DNA of 64,000 nt from Cyclobacteriaceae bacterium. GTDB taxonomy: Bacteria; Bacteroidota; Bacteroidia; Cytophagales; Cyclobacteriaceae. The notes beneath the pieces were generated by a model. The model saw only the letters and a program-made list of their open reading frames with translations, was not told the origin of the DNA and made no database searches. Location: positions 310,001 to 374,000 of the forward strand of contig JANQSI010000013.1 in NCBI GenBank assembly GCA_028284125.1, read 5' to 3'. Of this stretch, positions 38,133 through 47,573 are shown one piece after another. Positions within the stretch are counted from its first letter, which is position 1; each line of letters starts with the position of its first letter. The position numbers were made by a program, and so were the translations under genes.

Positions 38133-38813
38133 TTACAGTAACTGCTTCTTTGGCGTAGTAGTTCGCCATTCTTTCAAATAATTTGGCTCAAAGTAAGCAA
38201 CATCTTCAAATTTAGATTGCTGATATTTTTCAAAAGCTAGTCCTCCCATAAATTTCGCATCAGGGACTATTTCGTCAATGAAGATTAGATTCTCTTGATT
38301 TGAAATGTCTCTGAATTTCGGCATCCCATTTCCAAAAATGTAGGTAGTCTCTTGAATTTCTTTAAATGAAGATTCATCTAAGATCTTAGCTTGAAGTGGC
38401 CAAATTTCCTCTAAGTCCTGACTAACGATTTTTGTATAGACTTCCATTCTTCTGGCGTCTAGCATGGGACATAGTAGGTACTCGCCTTTGAATTTTCCAG
38501 CAACCGCAGCAGTGAAAATATCAAGCGTATCAACCGAGATCAGCGGAATTTCCATTGAAAAACAGAATCCTTTTACTGTCGTAATTCCTATACGGAGGCC
38601 CGTATACGATCCAGGACCAGCAGAAATAGCGACCGCATCTAAATCTTTGAACTTTTTATCTATTTCTTCTAAAATCTCACCAGCAATTCCTGGTAGAAGG
38701 GATGAATGAGATTTCTCGATTTGATGGATCTGGCTTGCTAGAAGTTCTCCTGATTCATGTAGGGCGACAGAGCAAACATCTGTAGATGTCTCTATGCTTA
38801 GTATGAGTGCCAA
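38133..38813 (-). CDS. tsaB: tRNA threonylcarbamoyladenosine synthesis protein TsaB
   Basis: TsaB partners TsaD and TsaE in making t6A37 in ANN-decoding tRNAs. The 226 residues keep the ASKHA-fold start (ILSIETSTDVCSVALHE) and the conserved ISAGPGSYTGLRIGITTVKG. The start is a TTG at 38813, one base after the S41 peptidase stop. TsaD and TsaE are outside the window. Confidence 0.94.
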   Translation of the reverse strand: MALILSIETSTDVCSVALHESGELLASQIHQIEKSHSSLLPGIAGEILEEIDKKFKDLDAVAISAGPGSYTGLRIGITTVKGFCFSMEIPLISVDTLDIFTAAVAGKFKGEYLLCPMLDARRMEVYTKIVSQDLEEIWPLQAKILDESSFKEIQETTYIFGNGMPKFRDISNQENLIFIDEIVPDAKFMGGLAFEKYQQSKFEDVAYFEPNYLKEWRTTTPKKQLL

Positions 38814-38814
38814 G

Positions 38815-40470
38815 CTATTGCCTGTTCAAAAGTTTAGCGTAGCGTTCCTCGTCTCGAATCACACTGACGGCTTCCAATATATCCGGGTCTTTATTGAAAG
38901 TGGACTCAATCAGACCTCTTTGAAGGAAGTATCTACTAGCAATTTCTTGCTCTAATAGCATTGTTATCTCCTCCTTGAAAGTCATCAGGTCTCGATCTTC
39001 GTCATGCCGAGAAGCTTTATCTAATTGATCTAACTGGCTCTTGAGCAAGTCATATTTCTTCTCGCTCTTCGCAGTTTCAATCAGGCGATCAACTCCTTTT
39101 TCGAAGTTAGTGACATAGTCAAACTCCTTGTCTCCAAGCCATTTCACAAAATCATCGTACTCAGTATCTGAAAGCCTAAGCTTACGTGGATCTTCGTTTT
39201 CACGTTCAGGATTTTTATAATAATACTCAGTCGCATAGAAGAAAATATGGTTCTTCTTAAGCAAGCTGTAGGTGATCGGAGCAAAATCAAAATCATCAAC
39301 TTTGACATCTGGATCAATTCCTCCACCATCATAAACCAATCGTCCGTTCGTTGTTCTGAATTCCGTTTTTAGCGAATCCGGAATTTTTCCCACACTTCCA
39401 TCCGGATTTCGATGACTATAATCAATGGCCTGAATGCACCTTCCAGTTGGTGTGTAATATTTGGCTGTTGTAATCTTAACTACCGCATCGTACGATAATG
39501 GTCGTTCCACCTGAACCAACCCTTTTCCAAAGGTCTTTCTTCCAACCAAAACTCCTCGATCATAATCCTGAACTACTCCAGACACAATTTCAGACGCTGA
39601 TGCACTTCCATTGTCAGTTAATACTACTAAAGGAATATCGGTATCCACAGGGTCATTCAATGAATTGTACGTCCAATCATTGGCTCTTACTTTTCCTTTT
39701 TGGACAACTATCTTTTTGTCTTTTTCAATAAAAACGTTTGAGACATTTACAGCTTCATGCAAGAGACCACCTGGATTTCCTCGGAGATCAAGAATGATTC
39801 CTTTGGCACCTTGTTCCAGAAGATCTAACGTTTTTATTCCAACTTGTCTGCCCACATTCTGAGTAAAATTTGTCAACCGTACATAGCCAATATCATCCGT
39901 CACCATTCCAGCATATGGAACGCTTTCTACTGCAATTTTTTCTCGTTTCAGGGTCACGTCAAACATTTCTTCTTGACCGTAGCGCTTAATGGTCAACACG
40001 ATATCTGATCTTGATTGACCTTTTAATAAATAGCTAATCTCTTCTGATGATTTTCCTTCCAGAGAAATTCCACCAATCTTGTGTATCTCATCACCGGCTT
40101 TCAAACCTGCTTCATGTGCCGCAAATCCTTCGTAGGGCATGACAACCATTTGGACTCCATTTCTTCGTTCTACAATCGCCCCAATTCCTGAGTATTCTCC
40201 GGTGGTCATCATCCGGTAAGTTTCTATGTCATCTGCTGCGATGTAATTTGTATAGGGATCGAGCGATCCTAACATCTCATCGATTCCTTTTTTGATCAAG
40301 GTACTTGGATTCACCTCATCGACGTAGTGGGTATTCACCTCTTTAAAAAGTGTGGCGAAAATGTCAAGGTTCTTGAAAATTTCGAAGTACCTGTCAGTAT
40401 CCGTGAACTTGGCTGCTACACTTACTAACAGAATAAATGAAACTGGAATGATGAGTAATTTCTTGCGCAT
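38815..40470 (-). CDS. S41 family carboxy-terminal processing protease
   Basis: A 551-residue exported serine protease: signal/anchor helix (LLIIPVSFILLVSVAAKF), PDZ domain at about 85-170 (VMPYEGFAAHEAGLKAGDEI), and the S41 catalytic domain with the nucleophile serine in DNGSASASEIVSG and the general-base lysine in GRKTFGKGLVQ. A C-terminal helical extension follows. It cleaves C-termini of envelope proteins. It lies 2 bp downstream of rnpA. Confidence 0.93.
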   Translation of the reverse strand: MRKKLLIIPVSFILLVSVAAKFTDTDRYFEIFKNLDIFATLFKEVNTHYVDEVNPSTLIKKGIDEMLGSLDPYTNYIAADDIETYRMMTTGEYSGIGAIVERRNGVQMVVMPYEGFAAHEAGLKAGDEIHKIGGISLEGKSSEEISYLLKGQSRSDIVLTIKRYGQEEMFDVTLKREKIAVESVPYAGMVTDDIGYVRLTNFTQNVGRQVGIKTLDLLEQGAKGIILDLRGNPGGLLHEAVNVSNVFIEKDKKIVVQKGKVRANDWTYNSLNDPVDTDIPLVVLTDNGSASASEIVSGVVQDYDRGVLVGRKTFGKGLVQVERPLSYDAVVKITTAKYYTPTGRCIQAIDYSHRNPDGSVGKIPDSLKTEFRTTNGRLVYDGGGIDPDVKVDDFDFAPITYSLLKKNHIFFYATEYYYKNPERENEDPRKLRLSDTEYDDFVKWLGDKEFDYVTNFEKGVDRLIETAKSEKKYDLLKSQLDQLDKASRHDEDRDLMTFKEEITMLLEQEIASRYFLQRGLIESTFNKDPDILEAVSVIRDEERYAKLLNRQ

Positions 40471-40472
40471 AT

Positions 40473-40856
40473 CTATTTCTTATTCTCTACAACATTATCC
40501 AAACGTTCAAGACACTGAATTAGTTGGTCTTGGATCTCATTAAAATTCAAAATGTTTTTTGAAAGATAAATGAAAGCAATCGAATAGAATTTGTTTCTAT
40601 CTGGTTTTAGAATGATTTCCTTATTCAATCGGTAAGCTTCACGGATTCTGCGTTTCAAAAGATTTCGATCTACTGCTCGTTTGAAATTTTTCTTTGGAAC
40701 AGATATCAAAACCTGATGATTGTCTTCTTCTGAAGACGTGTATTTTACCTGAAAGTCTTGCAAATAAAAAGAGGAACCTATTCGGAATAGTCCCTCTATT
40801 TTTTTCTTTCGTGTGAGCTTCTCCTTTTTGGAAAAACCGTATTTAGACTGGCCCAT
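40473..40856 (-). CDS. rnpA: Ribonuclease P protein component
   Basis: The basic protein subunit of RNase P, which trims the 5' ends of pre-tRNAs. The 127 residues begin with the typical FSKKEKLTRKKKIEGLF and contain the RNR signature KRAVDRNLLKRRIREAYR. It is preceded by rpmH by 16 bp, the near-universal order. Confidence 0.96.
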   Translation of the reverse strand: MGQSKYGFSKKEKLTRKKKIEGLFRIGSSFYLQDFQVKYTSSEEDNHQVLISVPKKNFKRAVDRNLLKRRIREAYRLNKEIILKPDRNKFYSIAFIYLSKNILNFNEIQDQLIQCLERLDNVVENKK

Positions 40857-40872
40857 AGGCCTAGATTTTAGA

Positions 40873-41028
40873 TTATTTCTTATGCAGATCGTCAGAAACC
40901 GTCAGTCTCTTCCGGCCTTTTGCTCTTCTTCGAGCTAGCACACTCTGTCCGTTCGCACTTTCCATTCTTTTTCTGAATCCGTGCTTGTTAGTTTTCTTTC
41001 TTACTGAAGGTTGAAATGTCCTTTTCAT
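40873..41028 (-). CDS. rpmH: 50S ribosomal protein L34
   Basis: A 51-residue basic protein starting [20 protein letters not shown] and containing [20 protein letters not shown], an unmistakable L34. The ATG is at 41028. It heads the operon rpmH-rnpA-S41 peptidase-tsaB-DUF2480-DinB. Confidence 0.98.
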   Translation of the reverse strand: MKRTFQPSVRKKTNKHGFRKRMESANGQSVLARRRAKGRKRLTVSDDLHKK

Positions 41029-41061
41029 CGTGTCTTTTCTTTCGTCCTAAAAAACGGAGTG

Positions 41062-41093
41062 CAAAGATAGAAAAATCCTTTCCCTCTGTCCAA
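41062..41093 (-). promoter_or_regulatory. Bacteroidota-type promoter of rpmH
   Basis: On the minus strand a perfect -7 box TATCTTTG (complement of 41062-41069) lies 21 nt after a -33 TTG (complement of 41091-41093), matching the TTG/TAnnTTTG promoter of Bacteroidota. The predicted start near 41055 would leave a leader of about 27 nt before the rpmH ATG. Confidence 0.75.
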
Positions 41094-41155
41094 ATTTTGT
41101 AGAATTATTATTTCTAGTTACTGCCTTGAATGTTTTGATCAATAAATGTCAATAA

Positions 41156-42151
41156 TTAAGTCAATTGATGCATGATCTGTTGAATGTGTTCTTTGCTTAG
41201 CCTTGGACCAAACTTGCTAACCACTGTAGAACTCGCCAAACTCGCAAGTCTTCCAGCTTCGGCAAATGAATATCCATGGTTGATTCCATACAGGAAGGCT
41301 CCTGCAAACATGTCACCAGCACCTGTTGAATCAACCGCTTTTACTGGAAACGGCTCTATTTCAGAGAATATTTCTCCATCATAAGCAAGCGCACCTTCAG
41401 CACTTCGGGTGATCACAAACTGCTTTGCGTACTTTTTCATCTCCTCTTTCACATTTTCTAACCCTTCTATGCCCGTGAATAACTCTGCCTCATGGATGTT
41501 ACAGAAAAGCAAGTCAACACCATCTCCCACTACTTCTTGCATTTGATCTTTGAAATATTTTACCATAGAAGGATCAGAAAATGTGAGAGCAACTTTTACA
41601 CCGTTTTCTTGAGCAATTTTCTTTGCCTCCAGCATCGCCTGAAGTCCAGTTTCGGATGAAACCAAAAAACCTTCCATGAACAAATAGTTGGAATCCTTGA
41701 TAGCTTCAGCACTCAGTTCATTTGGTGAGAAATCGGTTGTTATCCCCAAAAACGTATTCATTGTTCTTTCAGCATCTGGTGTGATCATCACCAAGCATTT
41801 TCCAGTGGTTCCTTTCAACAGATCATTTCCATTCAAATTAGAATCAATTCCATACTCATTTAGATCTTTGACAAATAGGTGGCCATCTTCATCATTTGCC
41901 ACTTTACATGTGTAAAACCCTGAACCTCCAAAATCGCTCACTCCAAAAATGGTATTTGCGGCAGAGCCTCCCCCTTGCTTTTTCCTGATTCCATCTCCTG
42001 CTAGTTCCACGAGTTCTTTTTGCTTGTCATTATCGACCAAGGTCATAAGGCCTTTTTCTACGCCATTTTTTTCGAAAAACTCATCTGTCACTTCGATTTC
42101 ATAATCGATCAAAGCATTGCCAATGGCGCACACATCATATTTCTTGCTCAT
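41156..42151 (-). CDS. PfkB-family kinase, probably adenosine kinase
   Basis: A 331-residue ribokinase-fold enzyme: N-terminal GNALIDYEIEVTDEFF, glycine-rich KKQGGGSAANTIFGVSDFGG and the catalytic C-terminal motif DSTGAGDMFAGAFLYGINHG with the general-base aspartate. The sequence style (long acidic insertion, GNALIDYE start) is that usually annotated adenosine kinase in Bacteroidota, but nucleoside versus sugar specificity is not certain. It is 1 bp from the GDPD gene. Confidence 0.86.
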   Translation of the reverse strand: MSKKYDVCAIGNALIDYEIEVTDEFFEKNGVEKGLMTLVDNDKQKELVELAGDGIRKKQGGGSAANTIFGVSDFGGSGFYTCKVANDEDGHLFVKDLNEYGIDSNLNGNDLLKGTTGKCLVMITPDAERTMNTFLGITTDFSPNELSAEAIKDSNYLFMEGFLVSSETGLQAMLEAKKIAQENGVKVALTFSDPSMVKYFKDQMQEVVGDGVDLLFCNIHEAELFTGIEGLENVKEEMKKYAKQFVITRSAEGALAYDGEIFSEIEPFPVKAVDSTGAGDMFAGAFLYGINHGYSFAEAGRLASLASSTVVSKFGPRLSKEHIQQIMHQLT

Positions 42152-43045
42152 TTATTTTTCATTTATCAATTTCACAAGCCGATCCGGGTAATCCGTGATA
42201 ATCCCATCTACTCCCCAATCAATTAAATTCTTCATATCTGAAGTTTCGTTGATGGTCCATGGTATCACGTACATTCCGTTTTGCTGTAATTCTTCAATAA
42301 TCTCCCGCGAAAGTAATTGATAATAGCATGAATATATTTCTGGCGTGAAACCTAAAGAGTCGATGTTCTCTTGCCAAGGGAGCTCATTCGCTATTAACAA
42401 GGCTAATTTGACCTCAGGATAGTTTTCATCAAAGTATTGCAAGGTTCTAAAATCGAATGACTGAATAGTGGTTCTATTCAAAATACCCGCATCCTTGATT
42501 TCAGAGAAAACTATTTCAGAAAACACTTCCGGTGTTGGATGATAAATATCGTCAGTTTCAAGCGTTGTTTTGAGTTCAATGTTGTAGTTGATCTCGGGAA
42601 GCTCATTGCTTTTCGCAAAGCGTTCCACCGTGTCCAAAACTGTAGTGAGCTTGGGTTTATATACAGAAATTTTTTCTTGACCTGGAAACCTTGGATGCGG
42701 AATACTTCCACAGTCATATTGCACAATCTCTGCATATCTCATCTGATAGATATTGGTTTTTCTATCTTTTGAAATTCGTTCACCAGTCGTGTCCTGGCAG
42801 AAATCATGTGAGAAATAGGGTTCATGACTAACAACAAGTACAGAATCTTTTGTAACCGAGAGATCCATTTCCAGCGTGTTCACACCAAGCTTAACAGCTT
42901 TGATAAAGCCTGGAATGGAATTCTCCGGCATCAATCCACGTGCGCCTCGATGGCCCTGAATATCAATGGGTTTGTTTGGTTCTTGTTTGCAGGAAAATAA
43001 AAGAACGTGCGAAACACAAAAGGCTAATAGTAATGTACGATTCAT
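42152..43045 (-). CDS. Glycerophosphodiester phosphodiesterase lipoprotein
   Basis: About 297 residues from the ATG at 43045, where a lipoprotein signal starts (MNRTLLLAFCVSHVLLFSC). The TIM-barrel GDPD motifs are intact: IQGHRGARGLMPENSIPGF, LEMDLSVTKDSVLVVSHEP and a C-terminal WGVDGIITDYPDR. It would release glycerol 3-phosphate from phospholipid head groups in the periplasm. Confidence 0.92.
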   Translation of the reverse strand: MNRTLLLAFCVSHVLLFSCKQEPNKPIDIQGHRGARGLMPENSIPGFIKAVKLGVNTLEMDLSVTKDSVLVVSHEPYFSHDFCQDTTGERISKDRKTNIYQMRYAEIVQYDCGSIPHPRFPGQEKISVYKPKLTTVLDTVERFAKSNELPEINYNIELKTTLETDDIYHPTPEVFSEIVFSEIKDAGILNRTTIQSFDFRTLQYFDENYPEVKLALLIANELPWQENIDSLGFTPEIYSCYYQLLSREIIEELQQNGMYVIPWTINETSDMKNLIDWGVDGIITDYPDRLVKLINEK

Positions 43046-43127
43046 GATGATCTTGAGTGAAAACCACGAAGAAATAAAAAAACCTTTCAATTGAAAGGTC
43101 CTTTTGTGTTAAATTTTCAAGTACTTA

Positions 43128-43598
43128 TTACTCTAGTTCTTCAACTACAACCCAGTTATCGTCTGCTTTTTTCTTGTATCCATCCTGGTCGGTATTCCAC
43201 TCTTCTTTCAGGCTCCCTGTCAATGATGTCATCCAATCGTCATAAAACAGAAGAAGCTTTCCATCCTGAATTTGCCACATGGTTGGATCTGGTTCCATTT
43301 TTATTGAACTCTCTGCTACCGCGTAAGCACACCATCCGCCGTAGGCAGGAATGTATTTATCCGTATTTGAATCGAACAACCTTTTGTTATCTATGCTTGA
43401 AAATTGATAGGTAACTCCATCCACGATGGTAGCATATTGTGGATTGCCGAGTGTTGCTTCCGACTGCTCAAAATATGCCACAGGATCGTATCCACCAATA
43501 GCTGCTCCATTGGCTTCATAAACTTTTCCTTTTGGTCCTTCGGAAGATGAACCGCAAGCGGAAATTAGTAGGATAATGAGTATAAAATATGTTTTCAT
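43128..43598 (-). CDS. YHS-domain lipoprotein
   Basis: About 156 residues from the ATG at 43598 with a lipoprotein signal (MKTYFILIILLISAC). The body contains the YHS-domain pattern IGGYDPVAYFEQSEATLGNP, FSSIDNKRLFDSNTDKYIPAYGGWCAYA. YHS domains occur in metal-handling proteins; no metal can be assigned here. It is separated from the photolyase island by a 194-bp intergenic stretch. Confidence 0.85.
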   Translation of the reverse strand: MKTYFILIILLISACGSSSEGPKGKVYEANGAAIGGYDPVAYFEQSEATLGNPQYATIVDGVTYQFSSIDNKRLFDSNTDKYIPAYGGWCAYAVAESSIKMEPDPTMWQIQDGKLLLFYDDWMTSLTGSLKEEWNTDQDGYKKKADDNWVVVEELE

Positions 43599-43792
43599 GA
43601 TTAAGCTAGATTTCAATCTTGAACCAAAATTGGATAAATAAGTTTTAATCACTCCTATTAACTGAGACTTCAGGTCGTAAGCAGGACAATTTGAAATCTG
43701 TCTGAGAAGAGTGCTTATTATTTTGGTTAAAATCCAAACAATCCAACAAAGTGATGGTTTGACTTATTACCACGGATTAAAAAGTCAGGAAA

Positions 43793-43954
43793 ATGCGATT
43801 TTTCAAACAGAAAACCAAGATGGAAAAGCTGCAGAGTCGATACGAGAAACTTCTTAAAGAATCGTATGAGCTTTCTAAAGTAAATCGAAGCAAAAGCGAT
43901 GCAAAATTGGCTGAGGCAGATCAGTTGATTAAAGAGATGGAAGCGCTTGTTTAG
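43793..43954 (+). CDS. Lacal_2735 family small protein
   Basis: A 53-residue protein (MRFFKQKTKMEKLQSRYEKL to LIKEMEALV), almost entirely charged helix, matching the small Lacal_2735 family found in Bacteroidota photolyase clusters. Function unknown. It appears to head the photolyase operon: the next gene starts 23 bp later on the same strand. A TTTGG/CCAAA inverted repeat (about 43733-43750) lies roughly 50 bp upstream. Confidence 0.8.
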   Translation: MRFFKQKTKMEKLQSRYEKLLKESYELSKVNRSKSDAKLAEADQLIKEMEALV

Positions 43955-43977
43955 CTTCAAATTCATTAGCTATCATT

Positions 43978-44253
43978 ATGGATCTGACTAAGCCCGATGT
44001 AGACCGAATCATCGAAATGGCCTGGGAAGATCGAACTCCTTTTGAAGCGATTAAGTATCAATTTGGCCTGAGCGAAAGCGAAGTAATCACTTTGATGCGT
44101 CATGAATTGAAACGCTCAACTTTTAACAGATGGCGCAAGCGAGTAAACCAAAAAATCAGTCTCAAACATTTGGCAAAACGGAATCCTGAAATTGATCGGT
44201 TCAAAAGCTATCGTCAAAAGTCCATATCACATAACAGAATATCCAAACGGTGA
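43978..44253 (+). CDS. TIGR03643 family (DUF2805-like) small protein
   Basis: A 91-residue basic protein. The first half (DVDRIIEMAWEDRTPFEAIK, FGLSESEVITLMRHELK) looks like a helix-turn-helix. The family regularly travels with cryptochrome/photolyase genes, so a regulatory or DNA-binding helper role is inferred. It overlaps the FAD-binding protein gene by 4 bp (GTGATG). Confidence 0.82.
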   Translation: MDLTKPDVDRIIEMAWEDRTPFEAIKYQFGLSESEVITLMRHELKRSTFNRWRKRVNQKISLKHLAKRNPEIDRFKSYRQKSISHNRISKR

Positions 44254-45350
44254 TGTTCGAAACCAACTATGAGCTAATCAAGGCTCAATTAGATGCAATC
44301 GATCCGATTGATTACGGTCGAACGAGAAACTATCTGGACGGCAGTGTTACCCGATTGTCTCCTTACATTTCCAGAGGAGTAATATCGACGAAAATGGTCA
44401 TGCAGCATGTGCTTGATCAAGGACACTCCCTTTTCCAAATAGAAAAGTTTCTCCAGGAGCTGGCATGGAGAGATTATTGGCAGCAAATCTGGATTGAAAA
44501 AGGAGACTTAATCAATGATGACCTGAAACAGACTCAGCCTGATTATGAACACTTTGAAATGCCCCGTTCGATCATTGATGCCACAACTGGCGTTCAGGCA
44601 ATTGATCAAGCCATCAATCAGTTTTATATCGACGGCTATCTGCATAATCATGTTCGAATGTACATTGCCGCGATTGCTTGCAACATGGGAAAGAGTCATT
44701 GGAAGACTCCCGCGAGGTGGATGTATTATCACTTGTTAGATGGTGATTGGGCCAGCAACGCACTCAGTTGGCAATGGGTAGCCGGATCTAACTCCAACAA
44801 AAAATACTGGGCCAACCAAGACAATATCAACAAGTATTGTTACAGTGCACAACGAGGTACTTTTCTGGATGTGGAATACGAAGCATTTGACAAGATGTCG
44901 ATTCCGATCGAATTATCCTCAACTTCTGATTTTGTACTTAAAACCAAGCTTCAAGCGAAGGAAAAAGTAGTTATCGAAAGCAACAAACCGCTACTCGTAT
45001 ATAACTACTACAACCTCGATCCAAATTGGCACAAAGAACTTGACGCTAATCGAGTTCTCTTACTTGAACCATCGATTTTCAAAAAGTATCCTATATCTCC
45101 AAATGCAATCGATTTCATGATGGGGCTTTCTGGCAACATTCCTGGAATACAGATCTATGTTGGAGAATTCCAAGAGTTGAAAAAGGAGATAGAAGCCGAG
45201 GAAATTATTTTCAAGGAGCACCCACTTAATTTCAATTACGAGGGAATTGAAGAGCCCAGAGATTGGATGTTTTCAGTGAAAGGATACTATCCGTCTTTTT
45301 TCGGTTTCTGGAAAAAATGTAAAAAAGAACTCAAGCAGCTTGACCAGTGA
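44250..45350 (+). CDS. Photolyase-like FAD-binding protein lacking the N-terminal antenna domain
   Basis: 366 residues. The FAD-binding catalytic fold starts at once ([20 protein letters not shown]) and contains the photolyase signatures [35 protein letters not shown] and [20 protein letters not shown], with the FAD-proximal Asn and both Trp of the WQW motif present. The N-terminal alpha/beta antenna domain of normal photolyases is absent; instead residues about 245-366 form an alpha/beta stretch ([41 protein letters not shown]). It could be a permuted antenna domain or a distinct fold. It overlaps the next gene by 11 bp. Confidence 0.85.
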   Translation: MMFETNYELIKAQLDAIDPIDYGRTRNYLDGSVTRLSPYISRGVISTKMVMQHVLDQGHSLFQIEKFLQELAWRDYWQQIWIEKGDLINDDLKQTQPDYEHFEMPRSIIDATTGVQAIDQAINQFYIDGYLHNHVRMYIAAIACNMGKSHWKTPARWMYYHLLDGDWASNALSWQWVAGSNSNKKYWANQDNINKYCYSAQRGTFLDVEYEAFDKMSIPIELSSTSDFVLKTKLQAKEKVVIESNKPLLVYNYYNLDPNWHKELDANRVLLLEPSIFKKYPISPNAIDFMMGLSGNIPGIQIYVGEFQELKKEIEAEEIIFKEHPLNFNYEGIEEPRDWMFSVKGYYPSFFGFWKKCKKELKQLDQ

Positions 45351-46797
45351 TCCTATAAATATCGTTTGGCTGAAGCGTGACATTCGCTCTCAAAACCATG
45401 CACCACTAAAGATCGCAGAAAATGAAGGAATCCCTTATCTGGTCATTTACATATTTGATGATGCATTGATCAACCATCCGGAGACATCAACAAGGCATCT
45501 CCAGTTTGTCTACCATTCAATCCTTGATTTGAATCAAACATGGACTCATCAGCGTCGAAAAGTGGAGCTATTTTATGGAAGTTCAGCTGAGGTCTTCAAT
45601 TACTTGCTACAAACTTATGATGTGAAAAAAGTCTTTTCTTATGCGGAGACTGGCGTTAAGCTTAGTTGGAAACGCGACAAAGAAGTCGCAAGAAGACTAA
45701 GTGGCAGTGGAGTTCAGTGGCAAGAGTTTCCAAGAGATGGAGTTGTGCGAGGCATCACTAACCGAAAAGGTTGGGACAAGCGCTGGTACGTGACCATGAG
45801 TGAACCTTTAATTCAGAATGCCTATTCAGACAATAAGCTGAAACCTTCAAACTATCTGTTCCAATTACCTTCGGAGTTTAAGCAATCCTTAGAAACTTAC
45901 CCATCTGATTTTCAACCAGCTGGAGAAACGAGTGCCTGGAAATACTTGCATTCATTTGTTGAGGAGCGTGGATTTCGATATCACTCACTGATCTCAAAAC
46001 CAGCTGAAAGCCGAACTTCTTGTTCGAGGATTTCTCCTTTTTTAGCTTGGGGCAACCTCAGCATCCAGCAAGCCTATCAATACGTAAGGAATCACCCAAA
46101 TCTTCAAACAAATAAACGGGCATTTCAAGGAATGCTTACAAGCTTGAAATGGCATTGCCACTTCATTCAAAAACTTGAAGTAGAGTGTGAATACGAGACA
46201 AAGTGCATCAATCGCGGATACGAGTCGATGGAAAGAAGCAACAATCCAGAACATCTGAAAGCCTGGGAAGAAGGAAAAACGGGATTTCCATTAGTTGATG
46301 CATGTATGCGGGCCGTTGTTGGAACTGGCTGGATTAATTTCAGGATGCGAGCCATGTTGGTTTCGTTTCTGTGCCATCATTTAGATCATGATTGGAGAAA
46401 TGGAGTTTATCATCTTGCCAACCAGTTTCTCGATTATGAGCCTGGAATTCATTATCCCCAATTTCAAATGCAAGCAGGTACTACTGGGATAAACACCGTA
46501 AGGATTTACAATCCAGTTAAACAATCAAAGGATCACGATCCGGAAGGAAACTTTATTAAACAATGGGTTCCTGAGTTAAGGAATGTTTCTAAAAACCATA
46601 TTCACGAACCTTGGAATATGACTGAACTAGAACAACAATTTTGTGGCGTAACTATTGGGAAAGACTATCCCTTTCCAATTGTAGATCTGGCTGAAAGTGG
46701 TAGAAAAGCAAGAACGAAAATCTGGGGACATAGAGGTCGTGCTGAAGTTAGAAAAGAAAGTCAACGAATATTAAAAACTCATACACGCAGAGGATAA
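45340..46797 (+). CDS. Deoxyribodipyrimidine photolyase / cryptochrome family protein
   Basis: 485 residues with an N-terminal DNA_photolyase (antenna) domain ([20 protein letters not shown]) and a C-terminal FAD domain ([70 protein letters not shown]). The segment that is WQW in classical CPD photolyases reads FQM here ([15 protein letters not shown]), so this is not a textbook class I enzyme; the [10 protein letters not shown] style resembles a separate bacterial/cyanobacterial subfamily. Repair of cyclobutane dimers or a cryptochrome-like signalling role are both possible. It shares its last base with the start of the flavin reductase gene. Confidence 0.88.
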   Translation: MTSDPINIVWLKRDIRSQNHAPLKIAENEGIPYLVIYIFDDALINHPETSTRHLQFVYHSILDLNQTWTHQRRKVELFYGSSAEVFNYLLQTYDVKKVFSYAETGVKLSWKRDKEVARRLSGSGVQWQEFPRDGVVRGITNRKGWDKRWYVTMSEPLIQNAYSDNKLKPSNYLFQLPSEFKQSLETYPSDFQPAGETSAWKYLHSFVEERGFRYHSLISKPAESRTSCSRISPFLAWGNLSIQQAYQYVRNHPNLQTNKRAFQGMLTSLKWHCHFIQKLEVECEYETKCINRGYESMERSNNPEHLKAWEEGKTGFPLVDACMRAVVGTGWINFRMRAMLVSFLCHHLDHDWRNGVYHLANQFLDYEPGIHYPQFQMQAGTTGINTVRIYNPVKQSKDHDPEGNFIKQWVPELRNVSKNHIHEPWNMTELEQQFCGVTIGKDYPFPIVDLAESGRKARTKIWGHRGRAEVRKESQRILKTHTRRG

Positions 46798-47429
46798 TGT
46801 ATTTATCAAAATCAGATATAGAGCAAACAGAGCGAATTAAGCGCTTGAATATCATCAACGCCGTAACTGGCATCAAACCAGCAAACCTAATAGGAACTAG
46901 ATCAGAAGATGGTGAGGCTAATGTGGCGATCTTTAGTAGCGTTGTACACTTGGGAAGTGATCCAGCGTTACTAGGATTTGTGTTGAGGCCTCAGCATGAA
47001 AAACCACGAGATACTTACATTAACATCAAATCTTCAGGTGCTTACACGATCAACCACGTTCCGATAAGTCTGATTGAAAATGCGCATTTTACCTCCGCTA
47101 AATTTCCAAAAAAGATTTCCGAGTTTGAACGTTGTGGTTTTACAGAAGAATACCTTTTTGACTTTCATGCTCCCTTTGTTAAAGAGAGCTATCTGAAAAT
47201 TGGCCTGGAGCTGGTTGAAGAGATTCCCATTTCCTCAAATCGAACCATCATGATGATTGGACAAATCGTGCATCTAGAATTTCCAGATGAGGTAATGGGT
47301 GAGCACGGACATCTCGATCTCGAGAAACTAGAAACAGCGGGCATATCAGGAGTGGATAGCTACTACCAACTCAGGAAGAAAGATCAGTTTCCTTATGCTC
47401 ATGTAAAAGACGTTCCGGATTTCAAATGA
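46797..47429 (+). CDS. Flavin reductase-like domain protein
   Basis: A 210-residue split-barrel FMN-binding protein (KPANLIGTRSEDGEANVAIF, SGAYTINHVPISLIENAHFT) of the flavin reductase-like family. In this operon it may supply reduced flavin to the photolyases or act as a flavin-dependent oxidoreductase; this is inference from position. It overlaps the DUF2256 gene by 4 bp. Confidence 0.88.
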   Translation: MYLSKSDIEQTERIKRLNIINAVTGIKPANLIGTRSEDGEANVAIFSSVVHLGSDPALLGFVLRPQHEKPRDTYINIKSSGAYTINHVPISLIENAHFTSAKFPKKISEFERCGFTEEYLFDFHAPFVKESYLKIGLELVEEIPISSNRTIMMIGQIVHLEFPDEVMGEHGHLDLEKLETAGISGVDSYYQLRKKDQFPYAHVKDVPDFK

Positions 47430-47569
47430 AAAAGCAGAATATTCCATCCAAAATTTGCGTGGTTTGTGGACGGCCTTTTGATTGGAGAAAGAAATGGGAG
47501 CAAGCTTGGGACGAGGTAAAGTATTGCAGTGAGAGGTGTCGCCGAAACAGAAATAAAATGGTGAATTAA
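47426..47569 (+). CDS. DUF2256 zinc-finger-like small protein
   Basis: A 47-residue protein with Cys11-x2-Cys14 (KICVVCGRPFDWRKKW) and Cys34-x3-Cys38 (VKYCSERCRRNRNK), a small zinc-ribbon typical of DUF2256, a family that accompanies photolyase genes. It overlaps the flavin reductase stop by 4 bp and ends 4 bp before the PhrB-like gene. Confidence 0.87.
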   Translation: MKKQNIPSKICVVCGRPFDWRKKWEQAWDEVKYCSERCRRNRNKMVN

Positions 47570-47573
47570 CAGC

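Noticed and set aside
43727-43966. Minus-strand open frame over the Lacal_2735 gene
   Set aside because: Antisense to a 53-residue plus-strand gene with a good family match and operon position; the reverse frame has no recognisable protein features.
45340-46797. DASH-type cryptochrome
   Set aside because: The FAD-domain stretch [10 protein letters not shown] and [12 protein letters not shown] differ from DASH signatures, so the subfamily was left open.
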